This document shows, in pieces, positions 10,379 through 21,180 of a DNA stretch of 64,000 bases. The stretch spans positions 830,167,235 to 830,231,234 of the forward strand of contig NC_056750.1 in the NCBI RefSeq assembly GCF_019279795.1, given 5' to 3'. The first letter of the stretch is position 1, and the number at the start of each line of letters is the position of its first letter. Origin of the DNA: Protopterus annectens (taxonomy: Eukaryota; Chordata; Ceratodontiformes; Protopteridae). A program made the position numbers and the translations under genes. Under the pieces are notes generated by a model. That model was given only the letters and a program-made list of their open reading frames with translations. It did not search any database and had not been told where the DNA came from.

Positions 10379-11250
10379 GAAATTCCAGTTCACTCCTACC
10401 TGGGCCTTGCTGTCCCTCTCTGCCTACTCTATGAAATACATCAAAAGCCTCCAGGGGGTCTGTTCATTACCTGCATTTTACAAAACCTACCTGATCTTTA
10501 TGTATATATTTTGAGAGCTCCCTTTGTAGCTGTCAGTAGCTTGGTGAAAATGTTCATATCTGCAGTATACTGAGTAGGTATTTGCTGTCTTTCCAGGATT
10601 GCTTTCACCTTAGCCAGCAGAATGACTAGGGCATCTTACACTGAACCTGACAAAGTACCCCTCTTTGCTCTTGCACTGAGCAAATTTCCACAGTTTAATG
10701 TGTCTCCACTGGGAATCAGTAATACTGTAGCCCCCCAAAAAAAAATTCTGCTCTTTATGTGTATTAAAGCCACTACAGGCTCTTCTACATGTATGCCCTT
10801 ATGAATATGGTTTGTATCTTCCCCTATTACTGCAGACCCATCCTGCTCCCAAAATTCATTGCCGCCTGCTTCCACTGCTACATAAACATTCATATAAAAC
10901 ATCCCCAGTCCCTCCCTCATCTCCTGTCTGGTAGCAACCTTCTCACTGTCAATATTCCTCTCTGTCCTAACCCAGATTTGCTTCTTTGGTCTTTCAGTTT
11001 TGTGATAAAGAGTCTGATGACTGTTTATCCATTTGTTTAATTTTTTTGTCTCATTCTGTTTCATTTCAACTCTTCAATCTTTAACTATACATGTTTTCAT
11101 TCTCCTGGCACAGGTAGCTGTTATAATCCTAATAATTCTAGCTCCCATGTGTAATTGTACACTTCCTTCCTTTTTTCTTTGTTCCTAGTCACCATGAATG
11201 CCTTATGTTTCTTGTCCTCACCTCCTCAACACCATCACATTGCATCAGTC
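10379..11250. other. Unassigned sequence with one unrecognised minus-strand frame
   Basis: A minus-strand frame of 142 codons (11064-10636) runs through the region, with the segment FYMNVYVAVEAGGNEFWEQD and then GEDTNHIHKGIHVEEPV. I do not recognise it. It overlaps plus-strand frames at 10622-10804 and 10789-11040 that are probably chance. No splice or promoter evidence was seen. Confidence 0.4.
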
Positions 11251-11480
11251 CCATAGGTTCATAGGCATATACGTTCATAGGAGATTACTAAGCTAACAGC
11301 TTAACAGTCCTTACAAGCCTAGCAAATATAACCTGATTTTACCTAATGTATTGCCCCTAGGAGCAAGGGGATGGCATGGATTTGTCCTGTGCATTGAGTG
11401 TCTTACAGATTGCCCCTTTCCTAGGGGACATAGGCACTCACACCTCTCTTTTTGTCCTTCCCTATTTTCATCCACTGCCT
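11251..11480 (-). mobile_element. LINE 3' fragment, severely truncated
   Basis: CATAGGTTCATAGG and TTCATAGGAG at 11258-11284, followed by TTACTAAGCTAACAGC and then CAAGCCTAGC, match the 3' terminal region of the LINE copies at 6784 and 11485. Only about 200 bp of 3' untranslated sequence remain, directly followed by the 3' end of another copy. The two are separate insertions in the same orientation, or a nested or duplicated end. Confidence 0.6.
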
Positions 11481-11639
11481 GTTTTGCCATAGGATCATAG
11501 GAGGGTACTGGGCTATTGGCTCTAAAGCCTCTATAAGTCTAGCCATGTTATACCCTTGTTCCATTATAGACCAAGATATACAGTCTATGTTTGCATGCAA
11601 ATCCAAGATCAGTGCCAGCTTCCCTCGTCTATGAGGGAC

Positions 11640-13130
11640 ATAGGTGAAACCCCGGTGTAAATTTACAATTTCCCATCCAATTGTCCAGATTACTCTTAAA
11701 TAGGGTCATAGAGGAGCCCTGTTTTGCATGAAATGGAAGTTTGTCCCAGAGGAGTGGAAACCTCTGGGAGACACATGTGTTTCTCCAGCATGTCCTGTTA
11801 ATATTGCAGGCTAGGTTAAGATCTCTAGAGTGAGTGAATCTTGTCCCACTGGATTTGTGGATGTGCAGCAGCTTCATTAGGGCAGGGTCTGAGACTGCTC
11901 TCTAGACCAAACACAAATCACCTCTAAGCAGTCTATACAATACTGAATAAAGTGATAGGGCCTTCAGTCTGTCTGTGTAGGTCATGTGTTTGTAGGCCCT
12001 GAATTTTCTTGGAGAGAAACCTCTGAGCTCTCTCCAGTTGCTGCAGATGTCTGCTGGGGTACATACAGAAGAGAGCTTTGTACTCTATTATTTGTCTGAT
12101 GAGAGCTCTGTACAGGGAAGTTATAACCTCCTTAACTTTAGATGCTATACCCTTGCTTATGGGGTGTGCAATGTAGAAGGCCTTCGTTACTATTGTGCAC
12201 ACCTGATGATCAAAATTAAGGCTGCTATTAACTTGTGTTCCTAAATCTCTCACCACTGGGTTCGAACTTAGGAGGATATTATTAATGCTGTAATTAGCTG
12301 GAGTTTCTCCTTTGCTGAAAGGGATGATAATGCATTTTTTTTCATTTAGTTTAAGTCTGTGCCTTTGACACCAGTCATTTGTCTGTGTAAGCCCATTTTG
12401 TAGTATGTTGACATCTTTGGGGAATTTGATGATTGCACCAAGTTTGCAGTCATCAGCAAACTTAGTGAGCTATAGAGCATCTATTTTTGCCTGGACTTCT
12501 GAAGAATATATACCAAACAGTAGGGGGCCTAGGACAGATCCCTATGGAATACCACTGGTTACAGGTCTGCTAGTAGAGTTGGCATTTCCAATTTTGACCG
12601 TATGTGTTCTGTTTGCGAGGCAGTCAGTAACGCATCTAGTGGCATAAGGGGTAATCCACAGCTGAGTGAGTTTCTCAATGATGCCTGAGTGAGGGATTGT
12701 GTCAAAGGCCTTGGCTAGGTCAAGATAGGCAGTGTGAACTGTTTTCCCTTTATTCAAGGCCTTGGTGACATTCTTGAAGAGGTCCACCAGCTTTAGCAGG
12801 CAAGATATGCCCTTAATGAAGTCAAAGTGGGTCCAGTCAAGAGTTTGAAGGTCACCTATATCCTTGTTGATAAGATCCATGATGATTCTCTTCATGGCCT
12901 TGCAAATAAGGCTGTTTAGGCTTATGGGTCTATAGTTCCCAGGTTTGGTTGAGGGACCCCCTTTGTACAAGGGAATTATGAATGCTGTTTTTCACTCAGC
13001 TGGGAGAAAAACAGTACTTAGACTGAGACTGAAGAGTGTGCTCAGCTGTTCAGCTAACTCCTGTTTTAGACCATTTAATAAGCAGCCTGAGATGTCCGGA
13101 CCCATAGACACTGAGTTTTTGGAATTGAAT
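11640..13130 (-). pseudogene. LINE copy 2 reverse transcriptase, fragmented
   Basis: Pieces in order on the minus strand are as follows. At 12970-12542: GNYRPISLNSLICKAMKRII, motif A AYLDLAKAFDTIPHS (Asp retained) and the motif B start SGIP. At 12256-11933: VRDLGTQVNSSLNFDHQV and the thumb helix region. At 11877-11629: SRDLNLACNINRTCWRN and LPFHAKQGSSMTLFKSNLDNW. The catalytic FxDD box lies in the gap between frames (about 12480-12420). The order matches the intact frame of copy 1. Confidence 0.8.
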
Positions 13131-14350
13131 AGTGTGATATAACATGATCTCTGGAGATAATAGGCAGAGAACTGGTGACAGATATGTTATGGAGTATGAT
13201 TGGTGGGGATGGGGGAAGTGAAGTTTTTGCTAAACCTGTCCTCTAACAGGTTGGTGATGTCCTCAGGTTCAGCATAAGTGTACTGTTCACAGCTAGTATG
13301 GCACAAAACTGGGCATTCTGTTTTAGATTTTGGACATAGGTAAAGAATGCTTTGTGATTTACCTTAGCTAGGGATGCAAATTTAGTTTCATAATTAACGT
13401 TAGAAGACTTTACAAGGTGTCTTATCTGATAGTTTATACTCTGGAGGGAGTTCTTCCTTTGCTGGAACTGTTCCCTCTTATTTGACAGCAGTTTCTTTCT
13501 CCTATTGTATAACCTATTTAATCTGGATGTCGACTAAGGTGGCTTATTTTTTCTTTAGGATTTAGATGTGATCCATCCCAGTACAGATGAGACTATACAT
13601 TTATACAGGTGTTTATGCAGGACATTTGTGTACACCTCAGTATAGGGGGTCATTGCTGTCAGTGTTGGCAGGGGGTCTAAAACTGTTGATGCCATCACTC
13701 AGTGGGGTATAGTTTGCTTTCAAGAAATGTTGTAACTTTTTGCTCCTGAAGGTGGGTCAGGTACAATTGTTACTTTGAAATAGACTGATTTATGACCAGA
13801 CATTACCAGGGAGGGCCCCACACATAGGGTGGGGCAGCAATCCCCCATGTTGGTGAGAACTACCTCAAGGATATTAAAGCCCCTTGTGAGGGTGCTAACT
13901 ATCTGCTGCAGAGCATTTGTGATAACAGAGTCCAGGAATTTTGAGCAAGCTTGTTTTTGCTCATATATGTTACCCAGTTGATGGAAGGCTAGCTAAAGTC
14001 ACCCATGACCAGGGTATTTGGCTGCACTGAGCACTGAATGTGACTCAAATGGGTCCAGGTAGGCTATGTGGTTTTCATGGTTCATGGTGGGGGATCTATA
14101 GCTAACAATGATGTGGGGGGGTCTTTCCTATTGTTAGTTGAAATTGGAGCAACTCTACAGATTCATACTGGTTAACCAGTCTAGAGTGTATATGTCTTTA
14201 ATGAAGAGCCTAGAGTGTATATGTCTTTAATGAAGATGGATACCCCTCCTCCCTTGGGTTTTCACATTCGTGTGGTCTGAACATGTGTAGACCTGTGTGG
14301 CTGGGGTACTCTATGAGGCCTTGAACCATGTCTCTGTGACTGTGCAGACA

Positions 14351-15370
14351 TCAGCATCTTCCAGTGTGAAGTGCTTCAAGTGAGTGCAGTTTCTGATTTA
14401 GACACCTAGCATTAAGCAGCATAACCCTGAGTTTGTTTCTGGAGAATATTTTTACGTCAGGAATTTTGTTCTTATGACATTGTCTAAAAAAGGCACTATG
14501 GGGGAGGAAAGTACTTTTGCCAGAAAACTTAAAGCCTAGAGGTGACAGGTGAAGACCATCTCTGGCAAAGCAGCATGGACTGTTGACCATATCATCCAAG
14601 GTTGTCAGATACTGGATTCATCTGGATTGACACCAGAAGTTAAGCCAATTGTTGAAGTCAATCATTTTTTATTTGTATTGTGGCATCATCCTGGGTGAGG
14701 GAAAATGTTGCTTAGGGCTAGGGACATATCTGCCTGGGACATATAATCTGAAAGCTCCGTCATAACTTTCTTCACATAGTCCAGTGAGGTACGTCTCAAG
14801 CCATTCACTCCGGCATGAACTATAACAGAGTCATAACAATACTTGTTGCTGAGAGACTTGTGTACGTGCATGATTTGGTGGATCCTGGCATCAGACAGGC
14901 AGCTGACTGTGTCCTTCTACTTGTTCAGCCTAGTGAGAGGGACATCTATGTTGCCTATGACCAAGACATTTGTTTTAGATATGTTTTGCCTTAAGGGCTT
15001 ATTGGGTAAGACACTGATGTATGTGTTATTATCTGTAGTGGGTGCTGTTGGGACCATATTGTGTGCAGAAGGGTTGTGCTTGGGAGGTCTTTGCTCTTTT
15101 GGTATATTTCTAGTAAGTACCTCCTCCTATGTGGGTTTATGTGTTGTGTGCTTGGTATGTGTAGGAGGTGGAATGTGGGTGCTGACAACCTGTTTGTATT
15201 TGGTTTGTTGTTATAAAAGAGAGATAGCATTTATTCCTGATTCATAGTATAGATACATCTCTCACATATTGTATTTGCATGTTTTAGGATTAATAGGTTG
15301 TCTGTATACATGAGACAATTTATATATTGCCTCAGGATGCCCATGTCAGTCAGGTTGGCTGGAGAAATGT
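14351..15370 (-). pseudogene. LINE copy 2 ORF1 (zinc-finger-like motif and SGNH esterase) leading into endonuclease
   Basis: Near 15350-15250 the minus strand reads MGILRQYINCLMYTDN and TICERC, a CX2CX16CX2C motif with its first Cys lost. Near 14980-14930 the SGNH block I is damaged (VIGNIDVPLTRL where copy 3 has VIGDSIVRHTDIPL). At 14871-14686 the frame contains YDSVIVHAGVNGLR (block III, the usual Asn-Asp changed to Asn-Gly). At 14599-14351 it contains CFARDGLHLSPLGF (block V, Asp and His present), which continues in the same frame into the start of the endonuclease (RVMLLNARCLNQKLHSL). Esterases of this kind are found in ORF1 of CR1-group LINEs. This copy is dead. Confidence 0.75.
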
Positions 15371-15390
15371 TGGGAAACTGATCTTCCATT

Positions 15391-16032
15391 ATACAGGATG
15401 TATTCTGTAATAAGTGGTTGAGGGTGGGCTAGATGCAGAAATAGTAAAACGGCTAATCTATGAGAGGTTTAGGGGTAGAAACCTGCACCGGCACCTCAAA
15501 ACGCACAGCTGGGTTGCTCTCCAGGCAGCAGTACGCAGCAATGTTGCGCAACAAGAAGCAGGGAGTTTAGGGCAGTTCCCTAGCAGTTATCTAGGGGAAA
15601 TTTGACTTTTTAAGCAATCCCATCTGACTATTGCATCTGTTTCCTGAGCCTCTTTCACATTATTTCCATGTACTTGGCCATTTAACAATCAATCAATCCT
15701 AGTTGTTTTACTGCAACATTCAAGTTAAGTAATATCTGGTTCACCTTCCTCCCTGCCAAGTTAACATTCATTGTTCAAAAGAAAGACTTTTTTTGTCTTA
15801 ACACCTCTCCCTCCAAATGTATGCTCTTCATTGGTTTTCAATTCCTTCGTTCAACACTTTTTCTGATTTAGACTGGAACTCTACTCACCCATTCACCCAT
15901 TCCAGCTAACATCTGAGACTGGCAAGTCATACCCCACTCCTATTGCAACCTCATGAGCAATCAGTAGGATTCACAGAGATTATAATGTAACTAGTTAATG
16001 GAGGTATATTGCCAAACCTTTTTTCCATATCA
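15391..16032. other. Unassigned sequence between LINE copy 2 and the CA repeat
   Basis: The plus-strand frame 15414-15605 (63 codons) has a run EIVKRLIYERFRGRNLHRHL and overlaps the LINE edge, but no domain is recognised. The rest is AT-rich and shows no structure. Confidence 0.4.
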
Positions 16033-16115
16033 TACACACACGCGCATACACACACACGCACACACACGCACACACACGCACACACATACACACACATACA
16101 CACACACACATGCAC

Positions 16116-16209
<94 letters not shown>

Positions 16210-16249
16210 CACACACACATACACACAAACATATACACACACAGACACA

Positions 16250-16281
<32 letters not shown>
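16033..16281. repeat. (CA)n microsatellite, interrupted
   Basis: About 249 bp are almost wholly CA dinucleotides on the plus strand. CG and TA interruptions are concentrated at both ends and a purer core runs from about 16121 to 16178. The open frames of alternating Thr-His or Cys-Val are artefacts of the dinucleotide repeat. Confidence 0.98.
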
Positions 16282-16950
16282 GAACCATCCTTGCCCTTGC
16301 TGGCCCTCACGTTTCCGTATTGACTAACCACAGCCATAACAAATGCCACAAATACACCCCCAAACCCCACACCTATAAACGTATAATCAAAATACAAATC
16401 CCCACAACCCAGCCTATCCGTCTGCCACAAGGGCTTATCAAAAGATTTAAGCCACAAGCAACAAAATTGATAAACTACCAACTATTAACCCTACCAAAGT
16501 AACCCACTCAAATTGGCAAAAATAAACACATCCTACATCTGCAAGAAATCACCACTGCCCCAACTGTAATGTGCCTTAATGACCATTGAATAAAATTACC
16601 TCCTACCCTATAGCTTCTTCAGCACTCAAAACATCCACAAAACAAAACCATTACCTTTCAAGTCCATTCCCATCAGGGCATTGACTGTTACTCACTCAGC
16701 ACTCCATCTGTGATGTCAATGTGCCTACCCAAATGATCAGGACTTCCATTTTAAGCATGCATCCAAATTTAAACATGCAGCAAAACCATTCTCACTATGA
16801 CGATAATCTAACATATGTGATCTATATGTCTTCCTGTACAAATATATCCAATATTAAGTAACTAGCAACTTAGCAGCATGGAAGGAAAACTCAGGAGTAC
16901 CCAGCAAAATGTACACAAATGCAAGGAAGGCACACAAAGCCCACACAACT
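16282..16950. other. AT-rich sequence without recognised gene
   Basis: There is A/C-biased sequence after the CA repeat and no frame of interest. Nothing was identified apart from the SINE relic that begins near its right end. Confidence 0.4.
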
Positions 16951-17025
16951 GGTCCCCATCAAGAATCAAACTGGAGAACCTCTAGCAGTGAAATGACACA
17001 AACCACTGCACCACTGCATCCCATA
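16951..17025 (-). mobile_element. tRNA-derived SINE head (relic)
   Basis: On the minus strand, 17018-17000 reads TGCAGTGGTGCAGTGGTTT (box A region). At 16972-16962 it reads AGTTTGATTCT (box B with one or two changes), preceded by GGTTCTCC. The spacing is tRNA-like. The body would continue to lower coordinates. Confidence 0.5.
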
Positions 17026-17640
17026 ATGCTTAAATAATAGAACTCTTAATTCTACCATGGGTTGTACCTTATCCTTTATCACAAATCAAATGAGGTCATA
17101 AAACATTAACACTTATTCAAGAATAAACAAAAAGTTGGTTGCACTTCATCATCCTGGACAGTCACGAGTCTCCTCTTCTTCCAGATCACTGTGCTTGCCT
17201 TTGCACCTATCCATTTCTGATTACTCACTCAATGACTCCACCACTTAATCGACACCAAAGCATGATCATCTGCAAATTCACTGTATCTCACCACTGGAAT
17301 CGGTACACCACCATCTGCAAAGAAAAAGGACAAAATTAGACCATCTAATAGGAATGAAAAGGCTCCACCTTATACCCACCTATTCCAAATTACAGCCAGA
17401 GCATTCCAAGACCCCATCTGCAAGAAAGAAAAAGACATGTAAAACATCCGAAATACATAACACATTCCAAGACATCTTCAAGGACAACCTATCCTGCCAA
17501 CCCAGGAAGGAATGTACTACCAACACTCCAATCTATGACAAAGCAGCCATAACTGAAGCAATGCTTCCTATGACCCTTTCAAATACCCAAGATAAATTTA
17601 ACTACCAGTGGAATATATTAAAGTAAATCCCACACCTGAA
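17026..17640. other. Unassigned A-rich sequence
   Basis: Plus-strand frames at 17139-17339 and 17354-17626 (90 codons) show no recognised domain. They may be remains of the coding part of the LINE fragment that follows on the plus strand, but no reverse transcriptase or endonuclease motif is visible. Confidence 0.35.
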
Positions 17641-18125
17641 GGGACCTAATCCTATCCACAACCTGGGTAACTTTGCAATTCAAGACCACCAAAGTTGTTG
17701 GACATGCTACACTTAAAAGAAATCCCAATCCCTCAGAGCCAAACGCTCCAGGGATCTAAACCTTGCCATCACAATGAACAAAACATGCTGGAGGGATAGG
17801 TTCCTGACCCACAGACTACCTTGTTATCACAATGAACAAAACATGGTGGAGGGATAGGTTTCTGACCCAGAGACTCCTCAATAGACTGCCCATACATGCC
17901 AAGCAGAGCATCTCTTTGGCCCTCTTCAAAGGAACTTGATGATTGGATGGGAAATAGGAAATTCACCCTGGGAATCATGTCATCGCCCTGCTAGACAGGG
18001 GTCCAGTGAAGCAAATACTATGAAAGGAAAAGTGCTTCACCCAACTGACACATCAGTCACCCTGCTAGACTGAGGTCCAGTGAAGCAAATACTATGAAAG
18101 GAAAAGTGCTTCACCCAACTGACAA
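17641..18125 (+). mobile_element. LINE 3' fragment on the plus strand with internal duplications
   Basis: Plus-strand translation near 17748-17815 gives SRDLNLAITMNKTCWRDRF, matching the C-terminal end of the LINE reverse transcriptase ORF. A later block, NRLPIHAKQSISLALFK (about 17880-17937), matches copy 2. Between them about 58 bp is tandemly duplicated (ATCACAATGAACAAAACATG at 17768 and 17826). In the 3' part a 74-bp unit is duplicated (CCCTGCTAGAC at 17986 and 18060). This is the only copy of the family on the plus strand here. Confidence 0.7.
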
Positions 18126-19063
18126 TGGCCCCACCTAAAACCACATCCTCAATAGAACCTCCCTTTCCACCAAACGTACCAAGCACTACTCTTATGGCTT
18201 ATAAACTGCCAGCACAACAGGATTTGCTTTAACATACCCCTTCTGAAAGATTTGAATTCCGAAACTCAAAATTGCACTTTACTGCCCAGTGCCTAGCTCT
18301 CAGCCTTCCATTCCCAAAGTAAGGTACACTAGCATCGGAATTGTGGAACAAATAGGAAGATGAGTGACCCATACTAATGGCTTACTAACCACTTCAGCTA
18401 GGAAGGTCAACAACACTTAAAGACTGAAGCGGAAAACCATAACAAACACCCGAGCCCCTTCAGAAAATTCATGCCAATGCAAACTGGTACTCCATCAAAA
18501 TTCAAGTCTAAAAGAGTGATCCATAAAAAGTGTCCCCATTGTTGAGCCTAATCCTTCTTAATTATTGCTGTGTCTCGATTGCTTAAGAATTACTACTACT
18601 GTGTACCCATGAGCTCCATCTTCACTGACCTCTTAAATCTCACACACTACCGCCACCTACATATTAAATTTAACATCAAGTCCTTCCAATTGTACAGCTC
18701 TCATGCGAGCTTTACAGCACCCACTTCTACCAAACATGCCCAGCAGCAGCCATTTCTCCCTTTTATCCAAAGCCTGCAAAAATCATCAGCCACTGCAGGG
18801 AACCCAATAACCCGAGGAATTACCTCTAAGACAGCACTAGTAGCCTCCCTCGGCAATTAACTAACTCATACAACAAAACATTCCAACCATGAGGAAATTA
18901 AAAAAACAACCATGGGAGCCTACCCCCACCACCACCACATAGCCTTCTCCCCATACAGCTATATGAGTCCCGGATCCTGCGACGCATCAAACTACAACCA
19001 CGAGTAACCGAACTGCAACTTTTCTCGTGAGCTCCATCTTATTTTGAAGCCGCATCTCTTTCT
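18126..19063. other. Unassigned sequence
   Basis: A plus-strand frame at 18570-18860 (96 codons) has no recognised domain. A slightly CpG-richer patch near 18960-19060 ends in a GCTCCATCTT/AAGCCGC stretch, but promoter function cannot be claimed. Confidence 0.35.
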
Positions 19064-19223
19064 TTACCACTTGTTTTCTATGTCACCCCTACATGAGTAT
19101 TTCTGTACCACTCGTTTTCTATGTCACCCATACATGAGCATTTCTGTACCGCTCGTTTTCTATTTCACCCGTACATGAGTATTTCTGTACCACTCGTTTT
19201 CTATGTCACCCATACATGAGTAT
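19064..19223. repeat. 41-bp minisatellite, about 3.9 copies
   Basis: The unit contains ACCACTCGTTTTCTATGTCA followed by CCCATACATGAGTATTTCTGT. Four successive copies occur with a few substitutions (CTTG/CTCG, GAGTA/GAGCA, TGTC/TTTC), and the last one is truncated at CATGAGTATAGG. Confidence 0.9.
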
Positions 19224-19711
19224 AGGAGTGCTTGAATATTGACTGGTAAGGAGCCTGCTGTGTAACTCATAAATTATGTTTGCCATATTATCTTACATGC
19301 AAGCGAAGAACACAGGTAAAGCATCGTTCCTCATTATTAGCGTTTTAATTCTGATACGTACAATTTCAGGGTCTGGGCTTTTTCTCAGTGTTGTGCATGC
19401 CTTTATAACTCGTTAGCAAATACATGGTGCACTGCTATGATAATAGGTAAGGGGAAGACCAAGAAACTGACAATACCACAGGGAAGCTAAATATGAACTA
19501 AACATGAGTTGGTTTCTTTTGCCACTACTGCGCCTGCACCACAATGAATGTTACCCACCGCTATCCTAAACTCGTGAAAGGGTCCCTCTCCACTGCACTT
19601 TAAGCCATGGTTGCAGCTGTACCATTATGAGCCAAATGAAGAGTTTTAAGACCAACACCACCACCAATAAAATAGAGACAAAAAGATTCATTGAGCTCAC
19701 CACCAAAGGCA
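19224..19711. other. Unassigned sequence left of MITE copy B
   Basis: No gene was recognised. ACCACCAATAAAAT at 19660-19673 recurs at 21179-21192, flanking the MITE and the large inverted repeat. This could be a duplicated target or duplication boundary. Confidence 0.45.
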
Positions 19712-20243
19712 GGGTTTATATTAGAACACCGAAGTTTCAAAACTTTGAATGTTCTAATATCGAACCTTATTCAACGAAAGTTGAAAACATCTAACATACA
19801 GAACAGCAAATTTTTTCCTAGGAAAAAAAATTTGCTGTTCCAAAACACATACACAACACAAGCACACCAAACAAACAGCAATCCACACACATACACCTAA
19901 AATCTTACACCTAACCCTACACTAAACTATACATACACCACTAACTATTCACTTACCTTAACCCAAACCCTAACCCTAAGGTCCATCACTATCGCACACT
20001 CACATCACCCGTGCCCTAACCCTAACTAACCTAACCCGCGCTCAGTCGCACACTTACCTGAACCCGACCCGTAACTTTCCACCACAGCACTAAAAATACA
20101 GAAGCAACAGAAACGGACAGCCAAATTCTTTCCCTAGGAAAAAATTTGATTTTCTGTAGCTTCGATATTTTCAGCATTCGCTTAATACGGGTCGATATTA
20201 GAACATTCAAAGTTTTGAAACTTCGATATTCTAATATAGACCC
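19712..20243. mobile_element. Non-autonomous DNA transposon (MITE), copy B
   Basis: The 532-bp element starts GGGTTTATATTAGAAC and ends GTTCTAATATAGACCC-like (TTCTAATATAGACCC at 20229-20243). It is flanked by a perfect 8-bp duplication CAAAGGCA (19704-19711 and 20244-20251), as produced by hAT transposases. The interior shares long stretches with copy A, including the CCCTAACCCTAAGGTCC run. It has its own left hairpin, AACAGCAAATTTTTT / AAAATTTGCTGTT, around a CCTAGG core. It has no coding capacity and would be moved in trans. Confidence 0.85.
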
Positions 20244-20274
20244 CAAAGGCAGTAAGCGTGGAAACCAAATAAAT

Positions 20275-21180
20275 GTAGAAAGCAAACCTGCTGCTGCCAC
20301 CCAAGCTGAAGTAAAATGATTGAAATTGTTAAAATCAGTTCCTTTATTAACAAAATAAAATGTAATCCTGCTGCTGCTGTCTGGATACACGCTTTCCGTT
20401 GTTGAACCTTTATCAAATCCTAAAGAAAAAAGCAGCTTCCTTTCATTTAAAAAGAGCTTCCCGCAGCTCATTCATTCAATCAACCAATAAAGTTTTGGTG
20501 TATGGACACACCTCTCATTCAGACTGCATGTTCTATTTACTTAGTGTTAGCTAAAAGCTTGGAGATTTTAAAGTGAAATAACACAGGATTAATGCATATG
20601 CATTATTTCTTTACAGCCCTTCCTTTCAAGATGGGTTTGAGCAGTACAATTTCATTCAGTCCAGGTTTCTGGTCTGCTCTAAGGTTCATAATCTGTTTTG
20701 TTTCCTCAGTTTCACAAGGAGGGTATCTGGCCAACTATACCGAAACTGAGGAAACAAAATAGATTATGAACCTTAGAGTGGACCAGAAATCTGGACTGAA
20801 TGAAATTGTGCCGCTCAAACCCATCCTGAAAGGAAGGGCTTTTAAGAAATAATGCATATGCATTAATCCTGTGTTATTTCACTTTAAAAACTCCAAGCTT
20901 TTAGCTAACACTAAGTAAATAGAAGATGCACTCTGAATGAGAGGTGTGTCCATACACCAAAACTTTATTGGTTGATTGAATGAATGAGCTGCAGGAAGTT
21001 CTTTTTAAATGAAAGGAAGCTGCTTTTTTCTTTAGGATTTGATAAAGGTTCAACAACGGACAGCACTTAGCCAGACAGCAGCAGCAGGATTATGTTTTAT
21101 TTTGTTAATAAAGGAACTGATTTTAACAATTTCAATCATTTTACTTCAGCTTGGGTGGCAGCAGCAGGTTTGCTTTCTAC
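20275..21180. repeat. Large inverted repeat, 439-bp arms, 28-nt spacer
   Basis: Left arm 20275-20713 and right arm 20742-21180 are near-identical reverse complements around the 28-nt spacer 20714-20741. The arms begin GTAGAAAGCAAACCTGCTG and meet at CCTCAGTTTC / GAAACTGAGG. Differences are a few substitutions plus a short divergent patch near 20385-20395 versus 21058-21070. In transcript sense (right arm) they contain TTTGATAAAGGTTCAACAAC, which resembles the hammerhead-like region seen in Penelope-type element ends, but the core is not intact. It could be a fold-back element, inverted terminal copies of a retroelement, or an inverted duplication. Confidence 0.85.

Larger units (their letters stand above)
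11483..15390 (-). mobile_element. CR1-type LINE, copy 2 (long, heavily decayed)
   Basis: The minus-strand element begins at its 3' end with CCTATGATCCTATGG-type octamers near 11490. It continues through the reverse transcriptase (about 13130-11640), endonuclease (about 14450-13150) and ORF1 esterase (about 15000-14480) to the zinc-finger-like N-terminus near 15350. At about 3.9 kb it is the longest copy in the window. Many stops and frameshifts are present and long stretches of endonuclease have no open frame. It carries a local 26-bp tandem duplication (TAGAGTGTATATGTCTTTAA) at about 14184-14236. Confidence 0.8.

Noticed and set aside
15951..16502. Cys-Val or Thr-His rich proteins over the CA repeat
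   Set aside because: These are artefacts of translating a dinucleotide repeat.
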